From: Mariniphaga sp.
GTDB taxonomy: Bacteria > Bacteroidota > Bacteroidia > Bacteroidales > Prolixibacteraceae
Direction: 5' to 3'
DNA: 64,000 bases
NCBI GenBank assembly: GCA_024636975.1
Contig: JAGXGA010000037.1
Coordinates: forward strand, 28,017 to 92,016
Positions 23,662 through 33,589 of the stretch are shown here, in pieces. How positions within the stretch are numbered: position 1 is the first letter of the stretch; every line of letters begins with the position of its first letter. Made by a program: the position numbers and the translations under genes. The notes beneath the pieces are model-generated. The model had not been told where the DNA came from, did no database searches, and was given only the letters and a program-made list of their open reading frames with translations.

Positions 23662-24087
23662 ATGAACTGCATTAAAACATTTTTATTGTCTATCATGATA
23701 TTAAATTGTGCAGATATTAAGGCACAAGATTTTGCTGGTCACAAGTGGGAAAACAGGTTGGTTCTTATTTTAACAGATCAGACTGACAATGAAAATTATA
23801 GGAACCAGATCGAAGAGTTAATATATAATCTGGATGGCGTTAACGAGCGAAAAATTCTGGTTTACCATATTACACCGGAGAGCTTTAAAGTAGGATTATC
23901 TGATGAAAAATGGCAAAAAGCAGAAACGGACTATACTCTTTACAAAAAAACCGATAGTCAGCCTGAAATTATTTTAATTGGATTAGACGGTGGAATTAAA
24001 CTTCGGGTAAATGAATTTCTCTCCAGTCAAAAATTATTTGCAACTATTGATGCCATGCCAATGCGAAGGCAGGAAATGAAAAGATAG
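23662..24087 (+). CDS. DUF4174 family exported protein
   Basis: 141 residues. The signal peptide is at 1-22 (LLSIMILNCADIKAQ). The rest is a thioredoxin-like DUF4174 domain: HKWENRLVLILTDQ, then ILIGLDGGIKLR and the C-terminal IDAMPMRRQEM, which is typical of the family. The family's function is not established. No CxxC redox motif is present. It stands alone upstream of the thiol-synthesis operon with a 260-base gap. The gap contains nothing clear apart from AT-rich DNA. Confidence 0.75.
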   Translation: MNCIKTFLLSIMILNCADIKAQDFAGHKWENRLVLILTDQTDNENYRNQIEELIYNLDGVNERKILVYHITPESFKVGLSDEKWQKAETDYTLYKKTDSQPEIILIGLDGGIKLRVNEFLSSQKLFATIDAMPMRRQEMKR

Positions 24088-24349
24088 AAAAGCTATCTAA
24101 AATGTTTATCAACTAATTGAATCAATGGAGTAATTCATTAAATTCAAACAATTCTCAGCAGAAAATATTATTTTCATCTCATTATAATTGTTAATTTTTA
24201 AAGGTATTCGATGTAACTCACTTTATAATGTTCTTCTCCCGGTAAGCCGGGACAAGTTGTGTGGCAAAATTTTGCCATGTTCGTTTCATGAGTATAAAAT
24301 TTTCAATGGAAATTCCACTCACCCGGTAGCACTCATAAAAAACTTTTGT

Positions 24350-25351
24350 ATGGAAAACAACAACTATAACTTTATACCACTGACTGGTTACGAAAATTTT
24401 GAAGCCACCACACAAATAATTATTGCTGAGATTCTCCGTCGTAAGTTGCCATTTGAAGTCATTGACGCCGGCAATAATCTCATTTCGGTGGTATACAACA
24501 ACAAAGAATTTATTATACATGAAGGAACCATTTCTGACGCCAACAGCCTGATTGCCTTCTGGATATCAAACGATAAGTGGATGACCCGGCAATTTCTTCA
24601 GCGAAAAGGCATCACACATGCAAAAGGTATTTTACTGAAGCGCGGGTACCAGCCTGAATTTCTGGACACTGTATGTTTGCCTGCCGTGGTAAAGCCTGTT
24701 AATACGGATCACGGGATAGCAGTCAGCACCAACATTAACAGCCGGCAGGAACTCATTTCTTCAATTGAAATTGCCTTTCAGTTTGCTGATAAAGTTATCG
24801 TCGAGGAATTTTTCCCGGGGCAGGAATACCGGTTTCTTGTGGTAGATTTTAGGGTACGTGCAGTTGCCTGCCGCGAACCTGCCAATGTTACCGGAAACGG
24901 AACATCTACCATCCGGCAGCTTATCGATAAAAAAAATGAAGGACGCGGAAACGATTACAGGCATCCATTGTTGAAAATAACTATTGATGAAGAGGTGAAA
25001 AGGCATTTAAACGCCTTATCGTTCTCGCCGGAAACCATTTTAAAAAAAGGAGAAAAAGTGTATTTGAGAAAGAATTCGAACTTAAGCACAGGAGGCGACA
25101 GCATTGATGTTACCGATGAAATTCCTGATTATTATAAAGATGTGGCGGTAAAGGCAGCCCAATCAGCAGGATTAAAAATTGCAGGTATCGACATCATAAT
25201 TAAAGATTTGGAAATGGCACATTCTCCTGAAAATTATATAGTGGTTGAACTGAATGCACCGGCCATGTTGTCGATGCACAATTACCCTTACATTGGCAAA
25301 AACCGCCACGTTGAAAAATTTGTTCTTGACAGTATTCTGAATTCAAAATAA
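24350..25351 (+). CDS. ATP-grasp ligase, probable GshB-like (glutathione synthetase step)
   Basis: 333 residues from ATG 24350; an in-frame TTG at 24188 adds 54 unconvincing residues. The ATP-grasp fold runs from 90 to 330, with VVKPVNTDHGIAVSTN, VIVEEFFPGQEYRFLVVD, an Mg-binding end VVELNAPAMLSMHNYP and YLRKNSNLSTGGDSIDVTD. This most resembles the C-terminal half of GshF and cyanophycin-synthetase-like ligases. The next gene encodes glutamate-cysteine ligase 30 bases downstream, so a role in completing a gamma-glutamyl-cysteinyl peptide is likely. The amino acid added could be glycine or another. Confidence 0.75.
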   Translation: MENNNYNFIPLTGYENFEATTQIIIAEILRRKLPFEVIDAGNNLISVVYNNKEFIIHEGTISDANSLIAFWISNDKWMTRQFLQRKGITHAKGILLKRGYQPEFLDTVCLPAVVKPVNTDHGIAVSTNINSRQELISSIEIAFQFADKVIVEEFFPGQEYRFLVVDFRVRAVACREPANVTGNGTSTIRQLIDKKNEGRGNDYRHPLLKITIDEEVKRHLNALSFSPETILKKGEKVYLRKNSNLSTGGDSIDVTDEIPDYYKDVAVKAAQSAGLKIAGIDIIIKDLEMAHSPENYIVVELNAPAMLSMHNYPYIGKNRHVEKFVLDSILNSK

Positions 25352-25381
25352 CTTCGGACTTCTATTAAATAAAACAACTGA

Positions 25382-26749
25382 ATGACAGAAAAGGAAAAGA
25401 AATCGGAGATAAATAATAAATTGCAACTGATCGAGTATTTTGACCAGGGAAGCAAGCCACCTGAAAAATGGGGCATCGGCACTGAAAATGAAAAATTTCT
25501 GTTTCGCCGGAGCAATTATAAACGGCTTAGCTTCAACCACGACTCTGGAATAAGTGATATTCTTTCACAAATGCAAAGTGATGGCTGGCGACCTGTAAAG
25601 GAAGGGAAACAAACCATTGGTCTCCGGAAAAGCGGCGCTTCAATCACTCTGGAACCTGGTGGTCAATTTGAACTTTCAGGCGAGAATTTTAAAACAATTC
25701 AGGAAACTTTTCATGAAACCAGAAAACATTTTAATGAGCTGGATGGAATTTGCCTGAAATACGATTTTTTCAGTCTTCCGCTGGGCGTTGATCCTTTAAC
25801 ATCCCTTGACGAAGTGCCCTGGGTGCCAAAAGAACGTTACCGATGGATGAAAAATCACATGCCCGGAAAAGGAAAACTTGGACTAGAAATGATGGCCAAT
25901 ACGGCATCTATTCAGGTAAATCTCGACTATGGCAACGAAGCCGACATGGTAAAAAAAATGCGAGTGTCGCAAGCGCTGCAACCCTTTGTTACCGCAATTT
26001 TTGCCAACTCCCCTTTTTCTGGTGGAAAAGCAAATGGATACTTGAGCTATCGGTCACACATTTGGAACCATACTGATCCCGACCGCTGTGGGTTTTTGCC
26101 CTTCATATTTGATGAGGGATTTGGATTTGAGCGTTGGGTTGATTATTTGCTGGATGTACCCATGTATTTTATTTACCGTGATGGCAATTATTTCTCTGCA
26201 AATGGCCTCACATTCAGGAAATTTTTTCAGGGGGAGCACACACTAAAGCCAATCATGGAGGACTGGGAGACACATGTTTCTTCTGTTTTCCCCGATGTCC
26301 GGCTAAAACAATTTATTGAAATGCGGGGTGCCGATGCCAATTGTGTTTCTCATATTGCTGCTCTTTCCGCTTTGTGGGTTGGTTTATTGTATGACCATCA
26401 AAGCCTGGAAGAAGCTCATGAACTCATTTCAGGATGGGACGGTTATGCGATGCAAGAGGTGCGTTCGCAGGTGCCGGTAAAAGCGCTGGATGCTAAAAGT
26501 GGCAGCCTGCATGCAGGAAACATATCCAAACAAATTTGCCGGATTGCCCTGGACGGTCTTAACCGGCGCGCTGAAAGCCTTGGCATTGAAAACGAAAGCC
26601 GGTTTCTCGAACCAGTTCAGGAAATCACTGAAAGTGGTGTCACCCTGGCTGAAGAGCTGCTTCAGCGTTACACTGAGAATAAGGAGAGTTTACCGGAATT
26701 GGTTTACAACTGGCAAAAGGAACAAATGCAGAAGTGTGCCGAACTTTAA
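25382..26749 (+). CDS. gshA: glutamate-cysteine ligase, plant/proteobacterial type
   Basis: 455 residues, full length. The GCS2 (plant-type) signature is clear: KWGIGTENEKFLF near residue 35 with the metal-binding Glu residues, GASITLEPGGQFELSG at about 84, and LGLEMMANTASIQVNLDYG at about 162. WVDYLLDVPMYFIYRDG and FIEMRGADANCVSHIAALSA follow. It catalyses ATP-dependent joining of glutamate (gamma-carboxyl) and cysteine. It lies between the ATP-grasp ligase and two ABC exporter genes, suggesting one thiol-peptide operon. Glutathione synthesis is patchy in Bacteroidota, so this set is notable. Confidence 0.88.
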   Translation: MTEKEKKSEINNKLQLIEYFDQGSKPPEKWGIGTENEKFLFRRSNYKRLSFNHDSGISDILSQMQSDGWRPVKEGKQTIGLRKSGASITLEPGGQFELSGENFKTIQETFHETRKHFNELDGICLKYDFFSLPLGVDPLTSLDEVPWVPKERYRWMKNHMPGKGKLGLEMMANTASIQVNLDYGNEADMVKKMRVSQALQPFVTAIFANSPFSGGKANGYLSYRSHIWNHTDPDRCGFLPFIFDEGFGFERWVDYLLDVPMYFIYRDGNYFSANGLTFRKFFQGEHTLKPIMEDWETHVSSVFPDVRLKQFIEMRGADANCVSHIAALSALWVGLLYDHQSLEEAHELISGWDGYAMQEVRSQVPVKALDAKSGSLHAGNISKQICRIALDGLNRRAESLGIENESRFLEPVQEITESGVTLAEELLQRYTENKESLPELVYNWQKEQMQKCAEL

Positions 26750-26773
26750 TCGACAAAAACGGGATACCGAATC

Positions 26774-28543
26774 ATGATTTCGAAACTAAAGTTTTTATTA
26801 AAATACACACATCAATACCGGTGGTGGTATACCGGTGGAATCATTTTTTTGATAATTACCGTCTGGGTTTCGGTGACTATCCCGGGCTTTATCCAGAAAA
26901 CAATTGACCTGATTGCAGATGGCCGCGCAGGGAATGAAGCTGAATTTCATGAAAATGTGTTAATTATTGTTGGCCTGGCAATAGGATTAATCCTGGTCAG
27001 AACATTTTCGCGGATACTGATTTTTTTTCCGGCCCGTTTGATTGAACGACAGCTAAAAGGTGAGATGTTCAAAAAACTGTCTTCATTTGGAAAGGATTAT
27101 TACGATGAAAACTCCACCGGAACCATCATTTCGCGTGTAAACAATGACATTAACGGAGTGCGCATGATTACAGGATTTGGCATTTTGCAAATCGGAAACA
27201 TCCTGCTGTCGTTGTCGCTTACTCCTTACAAAATGTGGCAACTGTCGCCCAAACTTACCTTGTATTGTATTATTCCGATGGTGGTGGTATTTATAATTGT
27301 GCGCATCGGGATGGTGGTGATGGTAAAAAATACCCGTTATAGAATGGAAACCTTGCAAAAGCTTTCCGGGAAAATCATCTCTCTTCTTTCGGGCAACAGC
27401 GTAATAAAAAGCTATAATATATATGACCATGCCGAAAATGAGGTTCAACAAGAAAATATTAAGTATTACGATGCGACTTTAAAAATTTCATGGATCCGCT
27501 CATTTGTTTTGCCGCTGCTTTCCAACCTGGGGGAAATATTAAAAATTATCATATTTTTTGTGGGCGGAATGTATGTCATCAACGGAAAATTCACAATTGG
27601 CGAACTTACTGAATACATTGCCTACGCTGCACTTTTAAGTCAGCCGATAATGGGGCTGGGATGGGTGCTAACTGTTTTTCAGCAGGGGTTTGTGGGAATC
27701 AGCAGTATTCAAACAATCATGGACCGGAAAGGGGATGACGACCAAAGAAAACCGCTGCCCGAAACGAAAAAAGAGAAGCTTTTTAAAAATGGCATCCATG
27801 TAAAAAACCTGAACTTCACCTTTCACAACGGCGACAAACCTGTGCTGAAAGACATTTCATTTTCGATTCAGCCGGGCCAGGTTGTGGGCGTCACCGGAAA
27901 GGTAGGTTCCGGGAAAACCACATTAATCAACTGTTTAAACGGCTATTTACGCCCCGGTAAAGGCCAGGTTTTCTTTGGCGAAAATGATGCTCATTACCTG
28001 AAAAGTGAAGATATCCGCTCGGTGGTAAATACCGTAAGCCAGGAAGTTTTTCTGTTTTCCGACACCATTGAGAACAACATTGGGCTCACTTCTGATAAAG
28101 AAATAATAAAAGATCAGTTTAAAGAGGTGATTTATAAAAGTGCTTTTGCCGAAGAACTAACACGTTTTCCTATGCAGGAAAAAACGATGGTGGGCGAAAA
28201 AGGGATTATGCTTTCGGGCGGACAAAAACAACGGATTAGTCTGGCGCGGGCACTTTATACTAAGGGCGAACTGCTGATACTTGATGATGTTTTTTCTGCG
28301 GTAGATACCGATACCGAACGATTTCTGATTAAACAGATAGTGGAAAACCACGAAGTTAAAAGCCTGCTGATTATTTCGAACCGGATAAGTGTGCTGGAGA
28401 AAACCGATTTTAACATTGTGCTGGAAGATGGACGAATGGCAGCCAAAGGCAGTCATCGGGAGTTGCTGAAGCAATCAGACTTTTATCGCGAAATCGGGAA
28501 TCTGCAGCAGGAAGGTGACAATAAAAATGAAAAACACAAATGA
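26774..28543 (+). CDS. ABC exporter half-transporter A (degenerate site)
   Basis: 589 residues: six-TM domain (1-310) plus ATPase domain (345-580). Walker A GKVGSGKTT, signature LSGGQKQRISLARAL, Walker B LLILDDVFSAVD with Asp where the catalytic Glu normally stands, and SNRIS where the switch His is expected. These changes mark the non-consensus partner of a heterodimeric exporter. Its stop overlaps the next gene by 4 bases (ATGA). Located just after gshA; a gamma-glutamyl thiol is a plausible substrate, as for CydDC, but this is inferred. Confidence 0.85.
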   Translation: MISKLKFLLKYTHQYRWWYTGGIIFLIITVWVSVTIPGFIQKTIDLIADGRAGNEAEFHENVLIIVGLAIGLILVRTFSRILIFFPARLIERQLKGEMFKKLSSFGKDYYDENSTGTIISRVNNDINGVRMITGFGILQIGNILLSLSLTPYKMWQLSPKLTLYCIIPMVVVFIIVRIGMVVMVKNTRYRMETLQKLSGKIISLLSGNSVIKSYNIYDHAENEVQQENIKYYDATLKISWIRSFVLPLLSNLGEILKIIIFFVGGMYVINGKFTIGELTEYIAYAALLSQPIMGLGWVLTVFQQGFVGISSIQTIMDRKGDDDQRKPLPETKKEKLFKNGIHVKNLNFTFHNGDKPVLKDISFSIQPGQVVGVTGKVGSGKTTLINCLNGYLRPGKGQVFFGENDAHYLKSEDIRSVVNTVSQEVFLFSDTIENNIGLTSDKEIIKDQFKEVIYKSAFAEELTRFPMQEKTMVGEKGIMLSGGQKQRISLARALYTKGELLILDDVFSAVDTDTERFLIKQIVENHEVKSLLIISNRISVLEKTDFNIVLEDGRMAAKGSHRELLKQSDFYREIGNLQQEGDNKNEKHK

Positions 28544-30318
28544 GCAGAGAAAAAAATAAAATAATTAAAAACATGGACTGGCAGCTCTTCCGGAATTTTG
28601 CCCGCTACTTTAAACCACATAAAAAGTGGTTTTTCCTAAGTATTGCCTCCATCCCTGTTACAACCGCAGCTGGCATTCTGTTCCTTTGGCTGGTGAAAGA
28701 TATCGTTGACAACTACATTGTCCCAGGTAATGTTGATGGATTAATCAGGCAGATTCTGTTCCTGGCGGCGGCACTTTTAATTAATATTTTTTTCGATGGT
28801 TTTTACAGCTATTCCTTTTCAAAAGCCGGGGGCTTAGCCATTGTTGACCTTCGCAAAAAACTGTTTGGTAAATCGTTACGTTTTCCTTTAAGTTATTTCG
28901 ATAAAAAACCCATTGGCGTTACCCTCTCCCGCCTCACCAGTGACATGGAATCAGTTTCGGAGTCGTTTGCCGCCGGAATACTCGGATTACTGGCCGACAG
29001 CATAAAGACCCTGGCGCTGTTAGGTTATCTTTTTTATCTCAACTGGCGTCTCACGCTGGTACTTTTGCTGGTGGTTCCGCTTATTATTCTGGTAATAAAT
29101 TACCTGCGGAAAAAAATCAGAAAAGCATACAATACTTCGCGAACCAGCCTGGCCAAATCGGCCGCTTACCTTCAGGAATCGCTAAGCGGAATGAAAACCA
29201 TCCAACTTTTTTCTGCCGAGGATAAAGTTCTGAATAAATACGATGACCTGAACAAACAGTTTAGCGACGCACAAAATAAATCGAATATCTACGACTCTTT
29301 CCTTTATTCCATTGTCGAGGGAATTACCGGCGTTGCTACCGCACTGGTAATTTGGTACGGAGCCATTCAAATCTGGGATTACGGTTATACTCTGGGTGTG
29401 CTGCTTGTTTTTGTTACCACGCTGGAAAGATTGTTTATTCCGGTTAAGCAGTTTGCCCAGCAAATATCGACCATTCAGCGGGCGATGTCAGCCCTTGAGC
29501 ATATCAGCGAATTGTTCGGTCAGAAGGTGGAAGACCCCACCGCCGGTCATGATGAACGTCCGGAGGCTTTGGCACTTCAGGAAATTGAATTTAAAAATGT
29601 CTACTTCCGCTATTCTGAAGACACGCCGGACGTATTAAAAAATATATCGTTTAAACTTAAGAAAGGCGACCGCCTGGCTTTGGTTGGAACAACCGGTTCC
29701 GGTAAATCGACCATCATCAGGCTACTGGCTAAAACATATACCGGATATCGCGGTTCTATAAAAATTAACGGTATTGAACTTGCCGATTTGCCCATTGCCC
29801 GCATCCGCGAAGCGATTTCGATTATGCAACAAGACATATACATGTTTAACGATACGGTTGAATTCAATATATCGCTGAGGCGTAAGTACATTTCGAAAAG
29901 CGATGTTGAACAGGCAGCTTCCTTTGTTTATGCAAATTATTTTATTGATCAGCTGCCCGGCGGCTACCAGTTTATCATTCAGGACAACGGAGGTAATCTT
30001 TCGAAAGGACAAGCCCAGTTAATATCCTTTGCCAGAGCAATTGCCGGCAACAGCGAGCTGATAATCCTCGACGAGGCAACCAGCGCGGTTGACTCAATAA
30101 CCGAGCAGTACATCCAAAAGGCCATTGCTAATATTTTTTCAACCAAAACCGTTATTGCCGTGGCTCACCGCCTCAGCACCATCAAAAATTCTGATATGAT
30201 TCTTGTTTTGGAAGACGGACAAATTATTGAACGTGGCAACCACACCGAACTCCTGAAACATGGTGGCAAATATGCTCGCCTTCTCCACCAGCTTGAAGAG
30301 GAATACCAACAGGAGTGA
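28540..30318 (+). CDS. ABC exporter half-transporter B (catalytic site)
   Basis: 592 residues: six TM helices (about 25-320) and ATPase domain (355-590). Walker A GTTGSGKSTIIRLL, Walker B LIILDEATSAVD with catalytic Glu, and switch AHRLST are canonical. Its own signature is altered (NLSKGQAQLISFARAI). In heterodimeric exporters each ATP site pairs one subunit's Walker motifs with the other's signature. This subunit's good Walker B therefore pairs with the good LSGGQ of subunit A. The two altered halves form the second, degenerate site, as expected. Last gene of the operon, converging with a minus-strand remnant. Confidence 0.87.
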   Translation: MSREKNKIIKNMDWQLFRNFARYFKPHKKWFFLSIASIPVTTAAGILFLWLVKDIVDNYIVPGNVDGLIRQILFLAAALLINIFFDGFYSYSFSKAGGLAIVDLRKKLFGKSLRFPLSYFDKKPIGVTLSRLTSDMESVSESFAAGILGLLADSIKTLALLGYLFYLNWRLTLVLLLVVPLIILVINYLRKKIRKAYNTSRTSLAKSAAYLQESLSGMKTIQLFSAEDKVLNKYDDLNKQFSDAQNKSNIYDSFLYSIVEGITGVATALVIWYGAIQIWDYGYTLGVLLVFVTTLERLFIPVKQFAQQISTIQRAMSALEHISELFGQKVEDPTAGHDERPEALALQEIEFKNVYFRYSEDTPDVLKNISFKLKKGDRLALVGTTGSGKSTIIRLLAKTYTGYRGSIKINGIELADLPIARIREAISIMQQDIYMFNDTVEFNISLRRKYISKSDVEQAASFVYANYFIDQLPGGYQFIIQDNGGNLSKGQAQLISFARAIAGNSELIILDEATSAVDSITEQYIQKAIANIFSTKTVIAVAHRLSTIKNSDMILVLEDGQIIERGNHTELLKHGGKYARLLHQLEEEYQQE

Positions 30319-30335
30319 GAGGCTTTTCTCTTCGA

Positions 30336-30593
30336 CTACTCACGGGACGAGAATTGAAATGACACTCCATCGTAATTCCATTTGCTTTGACTGTGGTACG
30401 GGTTGGAAGCTGTTTTCTCATTGAGCTCAATATAGTAGTCGAGCATTTCAAGAAATGCTTTCCTGTATTCCTCTTCAGTCGCTGTCCACATATAATCGGT
30501 GTGGTCGTCGGGAGCAAGGTAAATTTTTTTCTGCTGGGCAGTAAGACTTCCCATGACAAAAAAAATAACAATTGATGTAATCAGCTTTCTCAT
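30336..30593 (-). pseudogene. N-terminal fragment of a GH38-like exported hydrolase
   Basis: 85 codons: signal peptide (LITSIVIFFVMGSLTAQQ), then KIYLAPDDHTDYMWTATEEE and FLEMLDYYIELNEKTASNPY. This is the start of a Bacteroidota family related to alpha-mannosidase GH38, whose members have many hundreds of residues. The frame ends at SSRE just before the converging ABC gene. Everything after the first subdomain is gone, so the product should be inactive. The thiol/ABC operon may have been inserted into, or replaced, the rest of this gene. Confidence 0.65.
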
Positions 30594-30679
30594 TTCAGTT
30601 AATCTAAGAATTCACTCACTTTCCCTTAAAAATTTAATTTCTATGTACTGAGCATATTTTGATTGCGGACTCAAAAAGA

Positions 30680-33415
30680 CTATTTAACCACCAGGGTTTT
30701 GACTTCCCTGACATTATCTGATTTAAACTCTAAAAAGTATATACCCGAATTTAAATTTATATCAATAGTAAATGAATCAGATGCATTATCATGAATTGCA
30801 AAAGTGTGGGTAACTAATGGTTGTCCATGAAGATTTAAAATGCTCACTTCAGCTTGCTTTCCCTGGAAAAAGGAGGTAACAATATTGATTTTACCAGTAG
30901 CCGGATTTGGGAAGAATTCAAAAACTGATTTTTTATTGCCAATATCAGTCTTTACTGAATTTGTAAGAGTAAGGACTTCTCTGATCTCAACATCGTCGAC
31001 GTAAACCGGATGGTTCGATGAACCTAGCAAAAATCTGAATGCCAGAGATTCGGTGGTGGTGCTGTTATAATAGAAAGGCCCGTAACTTGCAGGTATAGTT
31101 GTTATAGCAATATTATTTTGGGTGAACATTGTCGTCCAGGGAGATACGTTTTTAAGCATGAACAGGTTGACCATCCGGTCGGCATCGGCGCTTGCCTTGA
31201 ACATGATCGCATATTGCTTTCCGGCCACTACCTGTACATTAGTTCCGAACTGTACGTTGTATGCCGAACTCGTGGAGCCCGTGCTGGTGATGGATACTTT
31301 GCCCACATTGCTTGAATACCCGTTTTTTTCTACTGATGCGACTGAAGCTGAACCCGCGTTTTGGTAGGAGAAACTCCAGCCAGTTGTTCCTGAATTAAAA
31401 GTTGGGTTGGAAACCAGGTTGGTGGCCGAAAGATTAACGACAGGTATTACCGACAAGGTTTGACTTACTGCGGGTGCAGGGTGAGTGCTTTCATCGCCTT
31501 CCTGTGTGGCGGTAATAATTGTGGTGCCAAGACCTGCAATGTGGATCATGCCATTTACAATCGTGGCAACAGTTATGTCAGAGCTTGAGAAGGATACCGG
31601 TAAACCGGAACTGGCAGAAGCTTCAGGGATAAAATTTTCATCCCCGATGTTTTTAAACGGCAAAGTATTAAATGTTATTTCCTGATTTAACTTTTCCGGA
31701 TCCTTTCCTGATCCTTTAACTGTAAAAACAAAGGAGGTTTGATACGGATCGTTGCTCCCGATATGGATTTGTCCCGTGTAGTCAATTTCTGCAGCAGTAG
31801 TTAATTGAACTTTAAAAGTTGAACTACTATTCGGTGCAATCATTGAGTCTGCATCACTTATAAGTAAAAAACCGTCACCAGATAATGTCACTTTCGGCGA
31901 ACCAGTCAGTATTAAGACTGAGTCTCCGGTATTTTCAATAGTGAAACTTTTGGTTTGGGGAGTATCATAGAGCACATCGCCAAAAATGAAACTTCCTGTA
32001 CTTGTGATTTTGGTAACGGAATCTTGCCAAACTGTTATTTCAGGTAGATTACCCTGTTCCAGAAATTCAGATTCATAAGCCCCTCTGTCGGGTTTAGCCC
32101 CAACCGGCCGCTCAACACCTTCTATATCAATTGAGCTGTATTTCCCCGGGGTATCGCTGCCTGTATTTATAGCAGGACTGTTACTTCGCAGATGAAAATC
32201 GGCTGTCCCGTCAGTCGCCAGTTTCACAATTTTCGGATCGGCAACCACATCATTTGGCCCCATGCGTGATGCCGGACCATTATAATAAATATTAAAATCG
32301 TAGGTGGTACCACCCGCGTTTGAATTGCATGCACCACCCATACGGGCATACATGATGTTGTTATAAATATTCACATTGGTGCCATCCTGCCCGTAGATTT
32401 CAGGGTACCCCACCACAGTTCCGTTGTTCCATGCTGTATTATTGATGATATCTACATTATTACTGCTGTATGCATGAATGCCGGAACCACCGTTGTTATA
32501 GGAAATATTATTTTCCACAAGGGTTTTTCCTGTATAAGGAACACCTGTAATCTGAGAATTTCTATTATCGTCGATAATAATTCCATTGCCATCGGATAAA
32601 ATATCCCTGCCAGCCCATGGGATAAGTGTTTTATTGTTGTAACAGATATTCCCTCTGACGATGTTCTTGTAATCAACAGTATTGTTATCAATGTCATGAC
32701 TATGGAAAACACTGATTCCGCTTGTGGCATACATTCCATACCAGGAATTATTGTAAACCGTATTGTTTTCTATTGTAATGTAGTCGAAATCGCTGCCACC
32801 AATACCACCTCCCTGGAAATCGTGAACGGTACAATTCCTGACTTCTATATGATGGTAAATGGTTTTTGGTCCTGTCCCCATATTTCCCCCAAGACTTAAA
32901 CCATTGGTGTTCATTGTTCCAATCAGATACCAGTCAAGGTTCTCACCTCTAATGTAGTAATCATACATATCCTTTGCTTGTTCGTATGTAATAGTTTGAT
33001 TGGGACCTTCCAGTTCAATGCCTTCAAACCGGATATAATTTGCCCTGATAAGCACGCAATTCCATATACTATTCTCACCCGAAATTTTAGGAGTATGTCC
33101 CGGGTAATTTTTATAAGTAATAAACCCTCCAAGTTCGCTTCCGGAGCGGGAGATATACAAGACAGTTTTATGAATACTGTAAAGTGTTTTTACCTGGCTG
33201 TATGTGCCGTTCATAATAAATACGGTATCGCCGGGATTTGTAAGGTCGGCTGCCTTCTGAATGGTACGGAAAGCCGTGGCAGTAGTTATCCCGTTATTCG
33301 AATCAGAACCGGTTAAGGCTGATACATAATAATCAACTGCAAAAGCAGGGGTAAATGGTAAACATGATAGAAGTATCAGTAAAAATTTTAGGTTTATTCT
33401 TCGGTTGGAATTCAT
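30680..33415 (-). CDS. large secreted beta-helix protein with T9SS sorting domain
   Basis: 911 residues. Signal peptide at 1-26. A right-handed beta-helix with DUF1565-type start (YYVSALTGSDSNNGITTATA) runs to about 445. An Ig-like choice-of-anchor domain follows at 450-560, then Ig-like repeats to 660, a carbohydrate-binding-type jelly-roll at 665-810 (LVSNPTFNSGTTGWSF), and a T9SS type A sorting domain at 835-911 (FEFFPNPATGKINI). It is probably a surface polysaccharide lyase or hydrolase, or a binding protein. Catalytic residues were not identified. Confidence 0.8.
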   Translation of the reverse strand: MNSNRRINLKFLLILLSCLPFTPAFAVDYYVSALTGSDSNNGITTATAFRTIQKAADLTNPGDTVFIMNGTYSQVKTLYSIHKTVLYISRSGSELGGFITYKNYPGHTPKISGENSIWNCVLIRANYIRFEGIELEGPNQTITYEQAKDMYDYYIRGENLDWYLIGTMNTNGLSLGGNMGTGPKTIYHHIEVRNCTVHDFQGGGIGGSDFDYITIENNTVYNNSWYGMYATSGISVFHSHDIDNNTVDYKNIVRGNICYNNKTLIPWAGRDILSDGNGIIIDDNRNSQITGVPYTGKTLVENNISYNNGGSGIHAYSSNNVDIINNTAWNNGTVVGYPEIYGQDGTNVNIYNNIMYARMGGACNSNAGGTTYDFNIYYNGPASRMGPNDVVADPKIVKLATDGTADFHLRSNSPAINTGSDTPGKYSSIDIEGVERPVGAKPDRGAYESEFLEQGNLPEITVWQDSVTKITSTGSFIFGDVLYDTPQTKSFTIENTGDSVLILTGSPKVTLSGDGFLLISDADSMIAPNSSSTFKVQLTTAAEIDYTGQIHIGSNDPYQTSFVFTVKGSGKDPEKLNQEITFNTLPFKNIGDENFIPEASASSGLPVSFSSSDITVATIVNGMIHIAGLGTTIITATQEGDESTHPAPAVSQTLSVIPVVNLSATNLVSNPTFNSGTTGWSFSYQNAGSASVASVEKNGYSSNVGKVSITSTGSTSSAYNVQFGTNVQVVAGKQYAIMFKASADADRMVNLFMLKNVSPWTTMFTQNNIAITTIPASYGPFYYNSTTTESLAFRFLLGSSNHPVYVDDVEIREVLTLTNSVKTDIGNKKSVFEFFPNPATGKINIVTSFFQGKQAEVSILNLHGQPLVTHTFAIHDNASDSFTIDINLNSGIYFLEFKSDNVREVKTLVVK

Positions 33416-33589
33416 ATAAGCTTTAATTTAGTTAAAATATAACAACCACATTTTGCCTTAGAACGCTGATTCAAACAATTGAAACTCCCTGTTTCAGGAA
33501 CACACGCATGTGTGTTATATATTCGAAAGTTTTTTACCTGTCAATACACTAACCACAAATGCATTTTTTTTATCAATATTAGTCGATTT

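Noticed and set aside
24188..24349. Longer N-terminus for the ATP-grasp ligase from a TTG
   Set aside because: The added 54 residues have no family match; ATG 24350 begins directly before the conserved part.
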